Below, in pieces: positions 1-7,439 of a stretch of 10,423 nt of DNA. Under the pieces are notes generated by a model. The model made no database searches. It was given only the letters and a program-made list of their open reading frames with translations, and was not told the origin of the DNA. The number at the start of each line of letters is the position of its first letter. The stretch's first letter is position 1. A program made the translations under genes and the position numbers. The stretch covers positions 1 through 10,423 of the forward strand of contig PWFZ01000070.1 of assembly GCA_003555185.1 (NCBI GenBank). The letters are read 5' to 3'. This stretch comes from Balneolaceae bacterium (GTDB taxonomy: Bacteria > Bacteroidota > Rhodothermia > Balneolales > Balneolaceae).

Positions 1-599
1 CCCAGGCGAATATTCATCGGCCTGAATAAATACTGGTTTGCAAATTGCCGGGAATTCATCCCCGTTGCTTTGGTCAGGATTACTGAAAGTAAATGCGAAG
101 TTCCGGTGCTGTAAATCATCTCTCCGCCTGGATCGCCCACAAGAGGACGGTTCAGCGCAAACTCACTCCAATTATTGCTAATTACCCAACGCCCGTAGTT
201 ACGCATGCTGGTAGATTCAAGCCCCGTCCTCATTGTTAGCAAATCTTCGATGGTAAGTGACTCCTTTACAGGATCGGGATTTTCAGAAAAGTACCCCTCA
301 AAATATTGATCGATCGTTTCGTCCACACTTTCGATATATCCGTTATCTATTGCTATCCCAATTAGCAGTGACACAACACTTTTGGAGGCTGATTTGATGT
401 TTGTTGGGCGAGAGGCATCCATTCTGCCCTGATAAGATTCAAAAATCAATTCCCCCTCTTTTTCTATCATAAGACTCTGCACGGAACCGATGTCAAAAAT
501 TGTTTCCAGTTCAGCTTTATCCGTTTCACCGCTATTTTTATTGGGTGTGAATACCAACAAAAATAGGAGCAAAAACAGAATGTATAGTCGCAATATCAT
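1..599 (-). CDS. Serine hydrolase, beta-lactamase/PBP-like family (partial, C-terminus missing)
   Basis: The reverse strand reads openly from an ATG at 599 to the window edge, giving 199 codons plus two bases. Residues 2-18 form a hydrophobic signal peptide or membrane anchor with no lipobox. The active-site SxxK motif is SASK at residues 70-73, with Ser70 the predicted nucleophile and Lys73 the general base. The segment around LLTMRTGLES (121-130) and a YSTG motif at 163-166, in the position of the YxN element, also fit class C beta-lactamase-like hydrolases. The third KTG-like motif would lie beyond the window. An in-frame TAA about 20 bases upstream excludes a longer start, and no Shine-Dalgarno sequence is visible. 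The substrate is unknown: this family includes esterases, peptidases and carboxypeptidases as well as true beta-lactamases. It is probably exported to the periplasm. The family is confident, the function is not. Confidence 0.9.
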   Translation of the reverse strand, partial: MILRLYILFLLLFLLVFTPNKNSGETDKAELETIFDIGSVQSLMIEKEGELIFESYQGRMDASRPTNIKSASKSVVSLLIGIAIDNGYIESVDETIDQYFEGYFSENPDPVKESLTIEDLLTMRTGLESTSMRNYGRWVISNNWSEFALNRPLVGDPGGEMIYSTGTSHLLSVILTKATGMNSRQFANQYLFRPMNIRL

Positions 600-931
600 A
601 TAAATGTGATTTTTTTAAACAACCATTAGCAACGATCTTGAATTCAAAATCATTGCGGAATTTATAACTTCATAATCTACTGGAAGTTGCGATAAATTTA
701 AGTGGAAACTCTTCTTTTTCAGATTCCTCCACTACGGAACCATCAAACAGCTAAATTATACATTTTGCACTGGTTGAGTTGTGCATAGATTGAGTTAATA
801 TCACTATAATGATACCTGATTCATCTATTTTGCACAGTAAGTTTATTAAAAAAAGTTAATGCTTCAGTTATTCCCTTAATCTTATCCATCCCAATTTTTT
901 GATCACTCCACAACTTGTATATTCATAAAAA
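600..931. promoter_or_regulatory. Divergent intergenic region with repeated TGCAC/ATTTTGCAC elements
   Basis: This AT-rich gap separates two divergently transcribed genes and should hold both promoters; no ORF or RNA gene is visible. TGCAC occurs at 766-770 and 831-835, and its reverse complement GTGCA at 781-785, so TGCAC-N10-GTGCA forms an inverted repeat at 766-785. The 9-mer ATTTTGCAC is repeated at 762-770 and 827-835. A TATAAT at 805-810 lies inside a small palindrome, TATCA-N6-TGATA (799-814), but no good -35 element sits at the usual distance. Calling these operators is inference; the repeats themselves are read directly. Confidence 0.4.
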
Positions 932-3220
932 ATGACTTCTTTGATGGATTCTAACACTTGTCAGCTTTCTATACTTCTTACGACGCATATTCCACTTGAG
1001 AGACTGGAAAATCTTCTTTCAGTCACTCTCAATGTGATGAGTTTAGAAATTGAAATCATCATTATTGATGATGCAGCCGGTGATGAAACCAAGAGCTCAA
1101 TTCAGCAATTGGTAAGATCCTCATCCAACGAACGGGTATTTTTATTCGAACACGACGCTCCAATTGGCAGAGGACAATCGCTAAATGAAGCTCTGAATCA
1201 AGCTTCCGGAACGTTTATATGGGCCCCGGTAAAAGCGGATCGTTTTAATGAAAAGCTACTGAAAGATTCATTGCGCCGGTTTTACTCAAGCCCTGCGGCT
1301 TTCTGGGTGATGGATTTCGATCTCCCATCATCTTCAGAGCAATGGCTGGAACAGGTTTCTGAAGCCGGGCTACCCGACGACTCTTGTTACATCTGGAATC
1401 GGAAGATTCTTAGTTCCGGTCTGTTCTTCTTCAACCCGTTTATGACTCACCTGCACGGGGCAGAGCTTGCGCTTCGAATCCATAACAAAAACGCATGGCA
1501 CAGAACCGATCCGTTTTTTGTAATCGAGGATGATCAATCCATACCGGCAATCGGGAAAAATCTGGAAGAGTTTTTTCACTCTGCCCATCGCTCTGAAACA
1601 GATCCAAATCTGCGCGATCAAATTCTGGACTTATTCAAAAAAATCAATACCGAGCAGGAGAAAACAGATATTGATGACGGATATCTTGCACAATCACACC
1701 AGCTTCTGGCACAGGGTGATGCAAGTCGGGCTCTCGGTTTAGTTAATAAGTACCTTCGCTCCCACCCTGATCATCACGAGGCCGTAAGGTTAAAAATAAC
1801 TGCTCTTGAAAAACTAAGGCACCATGTAGAAGCGGCCGAGCTTAAACATCACCTTAAGGGAATGGATCCCATCGATTCACCACAAGCCGAGCTTTTTATG
1901 GGTGGAGATCAAAAAGAAGACCCTTCAACAACACCAAAAAATATTGAAACCAGTATTGTCATTCCCACTACCGGGCTCGGGAAACCACAGCTTGAATCGT
2001 GCCTGCTATCACTTGAAAAACATGTAGACACATCCACCACAGAATTAGTGGTCATCGATAATGCCAGCTTTGATGATACCTTCGACTATCTGGAGCAGCT
2101 ACAAGAAGAAGGTTTTTTGAACATAAAAGTGATAACAAACGGTCAAAACAAGGGATTTGGAACCTCTGTCAACCAGGGAATTGAAGGCGCTACGGGCGAC
2201 TATATTCTCGCTATGCACACTGATGTTACAATTCAGCCGGAAACTCTCTCCATCTTAAAGGAAGCCTTTTATCAGCTTCCGGAACTGGGAATGGCTGCTC
2301 CGGGTATTAGTGATACAGAATACGCCGCTCAGCTGAACGGAGAAAAATCTGACGATCCGTACATCCAGACAGATAAAGTAGACAGTTGCTGCTTTATGAT
2401 TCGAAAAGATCTTAACGCCCGGTTTGATGAAAGTTATGGCCTGGCTTTTTTGGAAATGGATGATTTTTGTCTGCAAATTGCTGAGGAGGGTCTGCCCATT
2501 GTAGTCGCTCAACACACTACAGCAGATCATCAGACGGGAAAAATTACCGGTTTAATGGGTTTAAAACTTACTCCACAAATTAAATGGAAAAACCGCGCAA
2601 GGTTTCATGATAAGTGGATGAAAACCGAAACGTTTACCATTCCCGGCCAGGGAAGTTATGCCGACCGGTTCGAAAAACTTGGAGCCCCTGTTGACCCCGC
2701 AAATCCAAAACCCGGGTGGACAGAGACTGTTAACAAGTTTTTAACAGATGAAGTAAGAACAGATATTCTCAGATCTGATTTATCTCCAAACGAACTCATT
2801 ACCATTGTTTCAACTTTACTGATGGCTGATGAGCGCGAACTTCTGAGAAACCTTGAAGATCGGCTTGACGAGATTGATCTGCCCCAGGCCGTTTTGGTAC
2901 TTTTCATCTACTATTATTTCGATAAGAATATTTACTCCCGCTGCAAACACTATTTGAAAAAAGCAGGGGATCAACATCCAATATTTGATCTTTACCGACT
3001 TAAAATCTCTGTTGCTGATAAGGAACTGGATGAAGCATCTAAGCTGCTCGCAAAATTAATGGAAAATTATCCATGCAGTCCCGATTTGCTGTTTCTTGCA
3101 GGTCAACTGTACAGGCACAGTGGTGATGAAGATGAGGCCAAATCCTTCTTCGCAATGTCGAGCCAAATTGATCCGGTTCGGTTTTCAAATGAGGAGACCG
3201 CTTTCGAAATTAAGTTCTGA
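932..3220 (+). CDS. Two-domain family 2 glycosyltransferase-like protein with TPR-like helical repeats
   Basis: The 762-residue protein has two GT-A fold, family 2-like regions. Domain 1 (about 11-215) shows the nucleotide-binding strand and IIIIDDAAGDET (43-54), but its DxD position reads WAPVKAD (97-103), so the usual metal-binding DAD is not intact. A helical region (about 250-310) resembles TPRs. Domain 2 (about 339-560) begins SIVIPTTG, carries VVIDNASFDDT (373-383) and GFGTSVNQG (408-416), has HTDV (429-432) at the DxD position, and EMDDFCLQ (508-515) near the usual ED acceptor motif, most like rhamnosyltransferases. The C-terminus (about 600-750) is helical with a TPR-like stretch near 715-745. 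No transmembrane segment is seen, so it is probably cytoplasmic, adding sugar to a glycan or protein. It has no sugar-nucleotide or export neighbours. The ATG at 932 follows an A-rich leader without Shine-Dalgarno. Sugar and acceptor are unknown. Confidence 0.85.
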   Translation: MTSLMDSNTCQLSILLTTHIPLERLENLLSVTLNVMSLEIEIIIIDDAAGDETKSSIQQLVRSSSNERVFLFEHDAPIGRGQSLNEALNQASGTFIWAPVKADRFNEKLLKDSLRRFYSSPAAFWVMDFDLPSSSEQWLEQVSEAGLPDDSCYIWNRKILSSGLFFFNPFMTHLHGAELALRIHNKNAWHRTDPFFVIEDDQSIPAIGKNLEEFFHSAHRSETDPNLRDQILDLFKKINTEQEKTDIDDGYLAQSHQLLAQGDASRALGLVNKYLRSHPDHHEAVRLKITALEKLRHHVEAAELKHHLKGMDPIDSPQAELFMGGDQKEDPSTTPKNIETSIVIPTTGLGKPQLESCLLSLEKHVDTSTTELVVIDNASFDDTFDYLEQLQEEGFLNIKVITNGQNKGFGTSVNQGIEGATGDYILAMHTDVTIQPETLSILKEAFYQLPELGMAAPGISDTEYAAQLNGEKSDDPYIQTDKVDSCCFMIRKDLNARFDESYGLAFLEMDDFCLQIAEEGLPIVVAQHTTADHQTGKITGLMGLKLTPQIKWKNRARFHDKWMKTETFTIPGQGSYADRFEKLGAPVDPANPKPGWTETVNKFLTDEVRTDILRSDLSPNELITIVSTLLMADERELLRNLEDRLDEIDLPQAVLVLFIYYYFDKNIYSRCKHYLKKAGDQHPIFDLYRLKISVADKELDEASKLLAKLMENYPCSPDLLFLAGQLYRHSGDEDEAKSFFAMSSQIDPVRFSNEETAFEIKF

Positions 3221-3309
3221 TTTCTGACTAGACATGGTATTTCTATTAGTATTACCACGCTGCACAAGCTCGAATAAGCGTAAGGAAGGTGAGTGTTAAT
3301 GTGGCAAAG

Positions 3310-3396
3310 TACCCCGGGCAGCTTGCCCGGGCTGTATGAGCATTTCACGCTCTGCAAGTCACTCATCACCGGACAAGCTGTCCGGTAGACGGGGTA
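3310..3396. repeat. Compound palindromic element with two GC-rich hairpins (REP/BIME-like)
   Basis: Outer arms TACCCCG (3310-3316) and CGGGGTA (3390-3396) are perfect inverted repeats. Inside are two perfect 8-bp stems with 3-nt loops: CCCGGGCA/TGCCCGGG (3313-3331) and ACCGGACA/TGTCCGGT (3368-3386). Between them ATGAG (3336-3340) can pair with CTCAT (3362-3366), and GAGC (3338-3341) alternatively with GCTC (3349-3352). The GC content stands out against AT-rich surroundings. No T tract follows either hairpin, so these are not standard intrinsic terminators. The element lies between two convergent genes, ending one base before the stop codon of the leftward gene. It resembles dispersed palindromic repeats moved by RAYT-type transposases, but copy number cannot be judged from one window. 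Confidence 0.7.
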
Positions 3397-3397
3397 T

Positions 3398-4249
3398 CTA
3401 CCCTTTCAGCTCAACAATATTGAGTAGATTTTTCAGGTCTTTCACCTTTTCATCCTGATTATTTTTGGCGTAACTGTGCATTAAATTTCGAATACATCGT
3501 GCCAAAATCTCTGTTTCATCCGCTTTTTGCAAGTGTTCCGGGCGTGGCTCAATCCCGTTCTTTTTCAGGAAATAGTAACATTGATCGTATGTTACAATTG
3601 TGCCACCATCAAACGGGTCAATTAAAATCTCCTGATTGTGAGTTTGATACAACAACATAAAATGAATCGGCATGTTTACACCGTGAAAAGGCAGATCTAA
3701 TCGGCGCGAAACAAACATAACAATAAGACTAAGTATAATCGGCAGCCCTTTTCTTCGATCAATTACGCGATCGATAAACGCATTATCGGTGTCGTGATAG
3801 TTTTTCGAATCCCCCCGAAATCGCAACTCCCTGAATATGAACTGAAGCATAATGTGCATCTTTTCACTGAGGGAAGGTGTGTAGGCAATATCACTTCCAA
3901 TTTGCTGCGCAATTTTGTCCAGCTTCTTACTGTAATCAAGTGTGCGAAGAGTTGGGTTTCCAAATCGCGCCAACAGTAAAATCGCCTTTTCAAGCTGGCG
4001 CCGATCGTTGATCCCCATCTCTACCAAATCGGAAAAATCCTCCAACATACTGCCATATGTAATGTTGTAAATAATCTCGTTGATGGTTTTTCGCTCCGAA
4101 TCGTGGATAGACTCACTTCTGTACTGATCCAGCAATGGCACAGCTTTTTCACCCAATTCATGGAACCGGTTCTTCACCCCGATCTGAACATTGGGATCAG
4201 GATCATCCAGAAGAAAAATTAGAGACTCTATTTCGTTTTTATCTGTCAT
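3398..4249 (-). CDS. SirB1-like transglutaminase-fold protein (Transglut_core2 family)
   Basis: I choose the ATG at 4249 (283 residues), preceded by ACAGG about ten bases upstream; the frame could extend to a TTG at 4273. Residues about 5-100 are helical and HEAT-like (FLLDDPDPNV). The family core lies at about 120-225, with RRKGLP (165-170), MPIHF (193-197) and IDPFDGG (210-216), all characteristic of the SirB1/UPF0162 branch of the transglutaminase-like superfamily. The His and Asp positions of a transglutaminase triad can be placed at His196 and Asp211, but no cysteine lies before the RRKGLP helix. As I recall this is usual for the family, so a non-catalytic or altered activity is likely. 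The C-terminal helices are TPR-like. It is soluble with no signal peptide. It is divergent from the arginine deiminase gene, and the biological role of the family is poorly known. Confidence 0.88.
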   Translation of the reverse strand: MTDKNEIESLIFLLDDPDPNVQIGVKNRFHELGEKAVPLLDQYRSESIHDSERKTINEIIYNITYGSMLEDFSDLVEMGINDRRQLEKAILLLARFGNPTLRTLDYSKKLDKIAQQIGSDIAYTPSLSEKMHIMLQFIFRELRFRGDSKNYHDTDNAFIDRVIDRRKGLPIILSLIVMFVSRRLDLPFHGVNMPIHFMLLYQTHNQEILIDPFDGGTIVTYDQCYYFLKKNGIEPRPEHLQKADETEILARCIRNLMHSYAKNNQDEKVKDLKNLLNIVELKG

Positions 4250-4337
4250 AATAATAACCTGTCCGCTCAACAAAAGACGTCACGCTTTTATTCTTCACTT
4301 CAACTTTTAATTCTTTTCGTAAACGCACTTACCCGGA

Positions 4338-4444
4338 TTTATCTTGCAGTGTTAATCACAGAAAATGCAAAATAAAAGATCGCGAAACCTTTCAAAAATC
4401 TGGTTTCCCGGTTGATTTCATCGTTTATATTGATGCAAGATAAA
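4338..4444. promoter_or_regulatory. Three copies of TGCAARATAAA between the SirB1-like gene and arcA
   Basis: TGCAAGATAAA occurs on the plus strand at 4434-4444 and, inverted, as TTTATCTTGCA at 4338-4348, an exact 11-bp match separated by 85 bp. A third copy with one change, TGCAAAATAAA, lies at 4366-4376. All are inside the 233-bp gap between two divergent genes, the last ending 38 bp before the arcA ATG. This is a plausible set of binding sites for a regulator of arcA, the SirB1-like gene, or both. Alternatively the reverse strand TATYTTGC could be a promoter element resembling Bacteroidota TAnnTTTG; the 4366 copy has TTG 18 bp upstream on the minus strand. The repeats are observed, the role is inferred. 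Confidence 0.5.
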
Positions 4445-4482
4445 GCGTATATTAGTCAACTATCTACACAAAAAAATATACT

Positions 4483-5706
4483 ATGAAAATCAACATACCA
4501 TCAGAAACAGGACGTTTAAACAGAGTTATTGTTCACACTCCGGGCAGAGAGGTTTCACTCGTTAATCCTGAACTAAAGGACGAACTGCTTTTTGATGATA
4601 TTATTTTTGAGGAAGACGCCAGAGAAGAGCATTTAAATATGCTTGAGGTATTTAAAACGGCAATGCCCAAAGACGGAAAAATATTTGAAATATTAGATCT
4701 GGCAAAAGACTCGCTGAAAATCGAAGATGTTCGCCACCGTTTTGTTGATCAGATGGTAAAGGATTTGCCATATGAGAATTTAATAGCGGTGCAAGAAGAA
4801 CTTAAAGAGTTAGACGCTGATCATCTTTTACGTTTCGTGGTAGAAGGCGCCATATCTCCTACTCACAAATTCACGTTGCACCCAACACCCAATATACTTT
4901 TTACACGTGATCTTGCCGCCGTTGCCGGTACTCAAATTATTCTATCTAAAGCAGCCAAAAAAGCCCGTGCCCGCGAGTCACTGCTGATGGAACTAATTTT
5001 AAAAAATCATCCTGTTTTTGAAGGCGTTCAGGACGACATTATTCATATTGGCGGACAACAATCTATAGAGGGCGGGGATGTACTTGTGGTGTCTGACAAA
5101 ATTGTAATGATTGGAATGAGTGAAAGGACTTCATTCAGCGGTTTAATGAATGTAGCCAACCAGTTGTTAGGCGGAAACGTTGAGCACGTTTTAGCTGTCG
5201 ATATACCAAAAAAACGCTCTTCTATGCACCTCGATACTATTTTCACATTTGCCGACGAAACAGAATGCATTGTATTTCCTCCGGCTATTGAAGAACAAAC
5301 GGATAACGTGGTTGAGCTATTTAAAAATGGCGAAAATATTCAATCCAGACAGCATGGAAGCTTAAAACTTGCCCTTGAAAAACTGACCGGAAAAGAGTTC
5401 ACTTTTATCCGTTGTGGTGGCGAAGATCGCACAACTCAATTTCGAGAACAATGGACAGATGGCGCCAACGTTTTTGCTCTTGCGCCCGGAGTCATTGTAG
5501 GATACGAAAGAAATACTTCCACATTTAAAGCGCTGGAAAAGCACGGCTACCGCATTATCTCACAATTCGATTTTATTGATGAATTTAATGGGAAAGAATT
5601 TAACCCTGATGAATCCGGGAAACTGGCAATCAGTTTTCAGGGACATGAATTGTGCCGGGGACGAGGCGGTGCCCGTTGTATGACGCTGCCAATTTTAAGA
5701 AAATAA
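4483..5706 (+). CDS. arcA: Arginine deiminase
   Basis: This enzyme hydrolyses L-arginine to citrulline and ammonia, the first step of the arginine deiminase pathway. At 407 residues it has the normal family length. All the conserved elements are visible: FTRD (140-143, Asp143), the IEGGD box (195-199, Glu196 and Asp199), HLD (249-251, His249 and Asp251), the CGGEDR segment (311-316), and the C-terminal GRGGARCM with Cys399 as predicted nucleophile. It therefore looks fully active and is cytosolic. The ATG at 4483 follows an A/T-rich leader without Shine-Dalgarno, and an earlier in-frame start is not needed. It heads a rightward cluster with a membrane protease, a lipoprotein and smpB. Ornithine carbamoyltransferase, carbamate kinase and an arginine/ornithine antiporter are not beside it, so it may serve nitrogen supply or acid tolerance rather than a complete ATP-yielding pathway, unless the partners lie elsewhere. 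Confidence 0.97.
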   Translation: MKINIPSETGRLNRVIVHTPGREVSLVNPELKDELLFDDIIFEEDAREEHLNMLEVFKTAMPKDGKIFEILDLAKDSLKIEDVRHRFVDQMVKDLPYENLIAVQEELKELDADHLLRFVVEGAISPTHKFTLHPTPNILFTRDLAAVAGTQIILSKAAKKARARESLLMELILKNHPVFEGVQDDIIHIGGQQSIEGGDVLVVSDKIVMIGMSERTSFSGLMNVANQLLGGNVEHVLAVDIPKKRSSMHLDTIFTFADETECIVFPPAIEEQTDNVVELFKNGENIQSRQHGSLKLALEKLTGKEFTFIRCGGEDRTTQFREQWTDGANVFALAPGVIVGYERNTSTFKALEKHGYRIISQFDFIDEFNGKEFNPDESGKLAISFQGHELCRGRGGARCMTLPILRK

Positions 5707-5708
5707 AC

Positions 5709-5712
5709 AGGA
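5709..5712 (+). promoter_or_regulatory. Shine-Dalgarno-like AGGA deciding a TTG start
   Basis: AGGA at 5709-5712 lies 8 nt before TTG at 5721, just after the arcA stop codon (5704-5706). It supports starting the membrane protease at TTG rather than at an ATG inside arcA (5652). Most other genes in the window have no such site. Confidence 0.55.
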
Positions 5713-5720
5713 ATTATCCC

Positions 5721-6935
5721 TTGCCCTATCCACAACCTTACAAACCAAACGAGGAGAATGTCGAGAATGGTTTTACTCCCGAGCCATCTAAAAACCGGCC
5801 GGATGCAAAAGCGATTCTAAAGCATACCGCTCTTTTTATAGCCACGTTTGTCTGTGTATCTTACGTGGGTATTATTTGGGTAGGACAAAGCGCCGGTGTT
5901 GAGTCATACACAGAAATGTGGCCACAGGGAGTTCTTTTTGCCGTCCTCCTTTTGGGTTTTTTAGCTACTCACGAGTTTGGCCATTACTTTGCAGCTGTCT
6001 ACCATAAAATAAAAGTCTCCCTGCCCTACTTCATACCTATCCCGATAGGCATCGGCACCATGGGTGCCGTTATTAGCATAAGGGAGCGTATCAAAACCAC
6101 CACAAAGCTTTTTGACGTTGGTATTTCGGGGCCTATAGCAGGGTTTATTGTCTCTCTTATTATTCTTCTATACGGGTTTGCCACACTTCCCGATCCTTCA
6201 TTTATGGAGAATTTTGCCGGTCACGATGAAATAATTACTCACATACAGGAAACAGGAGATTACCCCGATACTCCTCCCGTAACTGAAGATACCGGTCCGG
6301 GCATTATCATTTTGGGCGACACTCTCCTTTACTCATTTCTTGCGAGCTTTTTCAGTAATGTCCCTCCAATGTTCGAAATGTATCACTTTCCATTTCTGTT
6401 TGCGGGCTGGCTGGGTCTCTTTTTTACCGCGCTTAATTTAATGCCTATAGGTCAGCTTGATGGTGGGCATATTCTCTACTCTTTAATCGGTTATGAAAAT
6501 CATAAAAAGGTAGCACGTGGATGTTTTGGACTTCTAACTGCATTAGCAGGAACTGAAGCTATACCCTTTTTATACCTACAAATAGCAGAATTTATGCCGC
6601 AATATGCTTTTGCATCTACAGTTATCTGGGCGTTGGTTCTGTTTTTCCTTTTACGGAAAGCATTTCATCAATCCTACGATTGGATCGTAACAACATGGGT
6701 ATTGTCACTCGTCGGCTCAGTTGGTTATCTTTACTTGTTTGGCGGCGGGTTCGAGCAGGTGGGATCATTGATTTGGGTAGTCTGGTGTTTCTTTCTGGCT
6801 TATTTTGTTAAAATAGAACATCCACCTGTCATTTTTGAAGAACCATTAACCCCAACAAGACGTTATTTAGGCTGGATTAGTATGGCAGTATTTATACTCT
6901 GTATTAGTCCATCACCCATCAGTATTTTAAATTAA
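5721..6935 (+). CDS. Site-2 protease family (M50) intramembrane metalloprotease
   Basis: An integral membrane zinc protease that should cleave substrates within or next to the bilayer. With the TTG start at 5721 it has 404 residues. Zinc ligands are in HEFGH (84-88), with Glu85 catalytic, and the third ligand is Asp247 in NLMPIGQLDGGH (239-250). The stretch SIRERIKTTTKLFDVGISGP (119-138) followed by AGF is the conserved GISGPxAGF region. I see several hydrophobic helices (first about 36-57, then 70-90 carrying the HExxH, with more through the C-terminus) and a polar loop around 160-195. No PDZ domain is evident, so this is not RseP; it is closer to the EGY/S2P-like group that lacks PDZ. A proline-rich N-terminal tail precedes the first helix. 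The longer reading from ATG 5652 would overlap arcA by 55 bp with an unlikely N-terminus. Its substrate is unknown, and no sigma or anti-sigma gene is adjacent. Confidence 0.92.
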   Translation: MPYPQPYKPNEENVENGFTPEPSKNRPDAKAILKHTALFIATFVCVSYVGIIWVGQSAGVESYTEMWPQGVLFAVLLLGFLATHEFGHYFAAVYHKIKVSLPYFIPIPIGIGTMGAVISIRERIKTTTKLFDVGISGPIAGFIVSLIILLYGFATLPDPSFMENFAGHDEIITHIQETGDYPDTPPVTEDTGPGIIILGDTLLYSFLASFFSNVPPMFEMYHFPFLFAGWLGLFFTALNLMPIGQLDGGHILYSLIGYENHKKVARGCFGLLTALAGTEAIPFLYLQIAEFMPQYAFASTVIWALVLFFLLRKAFHQSYDWIVTTWVLSLVGSVGYLYLFGGGFEQVGSLIWVVWCFFLAYFVKIEHPPVIFEEPLTPTRRYLGWISMAVFILCISPSPISILN

Positions 6936-6950
6936 CATCAAAAATATATT

Positions 6951-7385
6951 ATGAAATATTCACTCTTCTCTTTACTTAGTTTTTTACTCCTTTTTGCAGC
7001 CTGCACCAATGATGATACTCCCTACCTGGACGAAGACATGTCCATTACAGATCAGGTAAATATTTTAATTGAAAATGATGAATATGAATCAGCAATTAGC
7101 TTGTTGCAGGAAGAGGATCGATCAAATCTCGAAGTCATGCGCCTTTTGGAGAAAACTCATTTAAATTATGGTCTGAATAGCATGAACACATTCGATCAAT
7201 CTGAAATGAGAAGTCGCATGAATAATGCGTTAGTACAGTTTACCGAAGTACTTCGGATCAACCCTGAAAATAACGTTGCCCGTGAGCAAATTACCCAGAT
7301 AATGGACATATATGCTACCATACCTGACAGAGAGCCTGAGGAAGAGGTATTGGAAGGGTTGCGGGATGTAGGCTTTGACTACTAA
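6951..7385 (+). CDS. Small lipoprotein with TPR-like helices
   Basis: The 144-residue product starts with a lysine, a hydrophobic stretch and FAAC with Cys18 as the likely lipidated residue, so it should be anchored to the outer or inner membrane. The mature part is acidic and helical. Residues about 50-75 (DEYESAISLLQEE) and 88-115 (ALVQFTEVLRINPENNVARE) resemble tetratricopeptide repeats, which bind protein partners. I do not recognise a named family. It starts 15 bp after the protease stop with an AAAAATATATT leader very like that of arcA, and is likely cotranscribed with it. A hairpin followed by seven Ts lies just behind its stop codon. It could be a scaffold or part of an envelope complex; no specific function can be given. 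Confidence 0.82.
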   Translation: MKYSLFSLLSFLLLFAACTNDDTPYLDEDMSITDQVNILIENDEYESAISLLQEEDRSNLEVMRLLEKTHLNYGLNSMNTFDQSEMRSRMNNALVQFTEVLRINPENNVAREQITQIMDIYATIPDREPEEEVLEGLRDVGFDY

Positions 7386-7417
7386 ATTCACTTTGTACTC
7401 AGGTGAATAGTTTTTTT
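7386..7417 (+). terminator. Weak terminator or attenuator hairpin before smpB
   Basis: Immediately after the lipoprotein stop codon, 7386-7393 can pair with 7401-7408 (ATTCAC/GTGAAT plus a U-G and a U-A pair), with a 7-nt loop. Seven Ts follow at 7411-7417. The stem has little GC, so termination is probably partial and could set the level of smpB transcript reading through from the cluster. Confidence 0.4.
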
Positions 7418-7439
7418 ACTCATTTAATAAACCAGTCCT

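Noticed and set aside
899..924. TTGATC and TATATT as a sigma70-like promoter before the glycosyltransferase
   Set aside because: The spacer is only 14 bp and the predicted start would fall on the ATG; no support for a leaderless transcript.
3313..3386. The two GC-rich hairpins as intrinsic terminators
   Set aside because: Neither is followed by a T tract on either strand, and they form part of a larger symmetric element.
4250..4273. TTG start at 4273 for the SirB1-like protein
   Set aside because: It adds eight residues without family support, while ATG 4249 has a normal context; not fully excluded.
5652..5720. N-terminal extension of the membrane protease starting at ATG 5652
   Set aside because: It lies inside the conserved C-terminal active-site region of arcA; the peptide looks like out-of-frame arcA sequence, and a TTG with a Shine-Dalgarno-like site follows.
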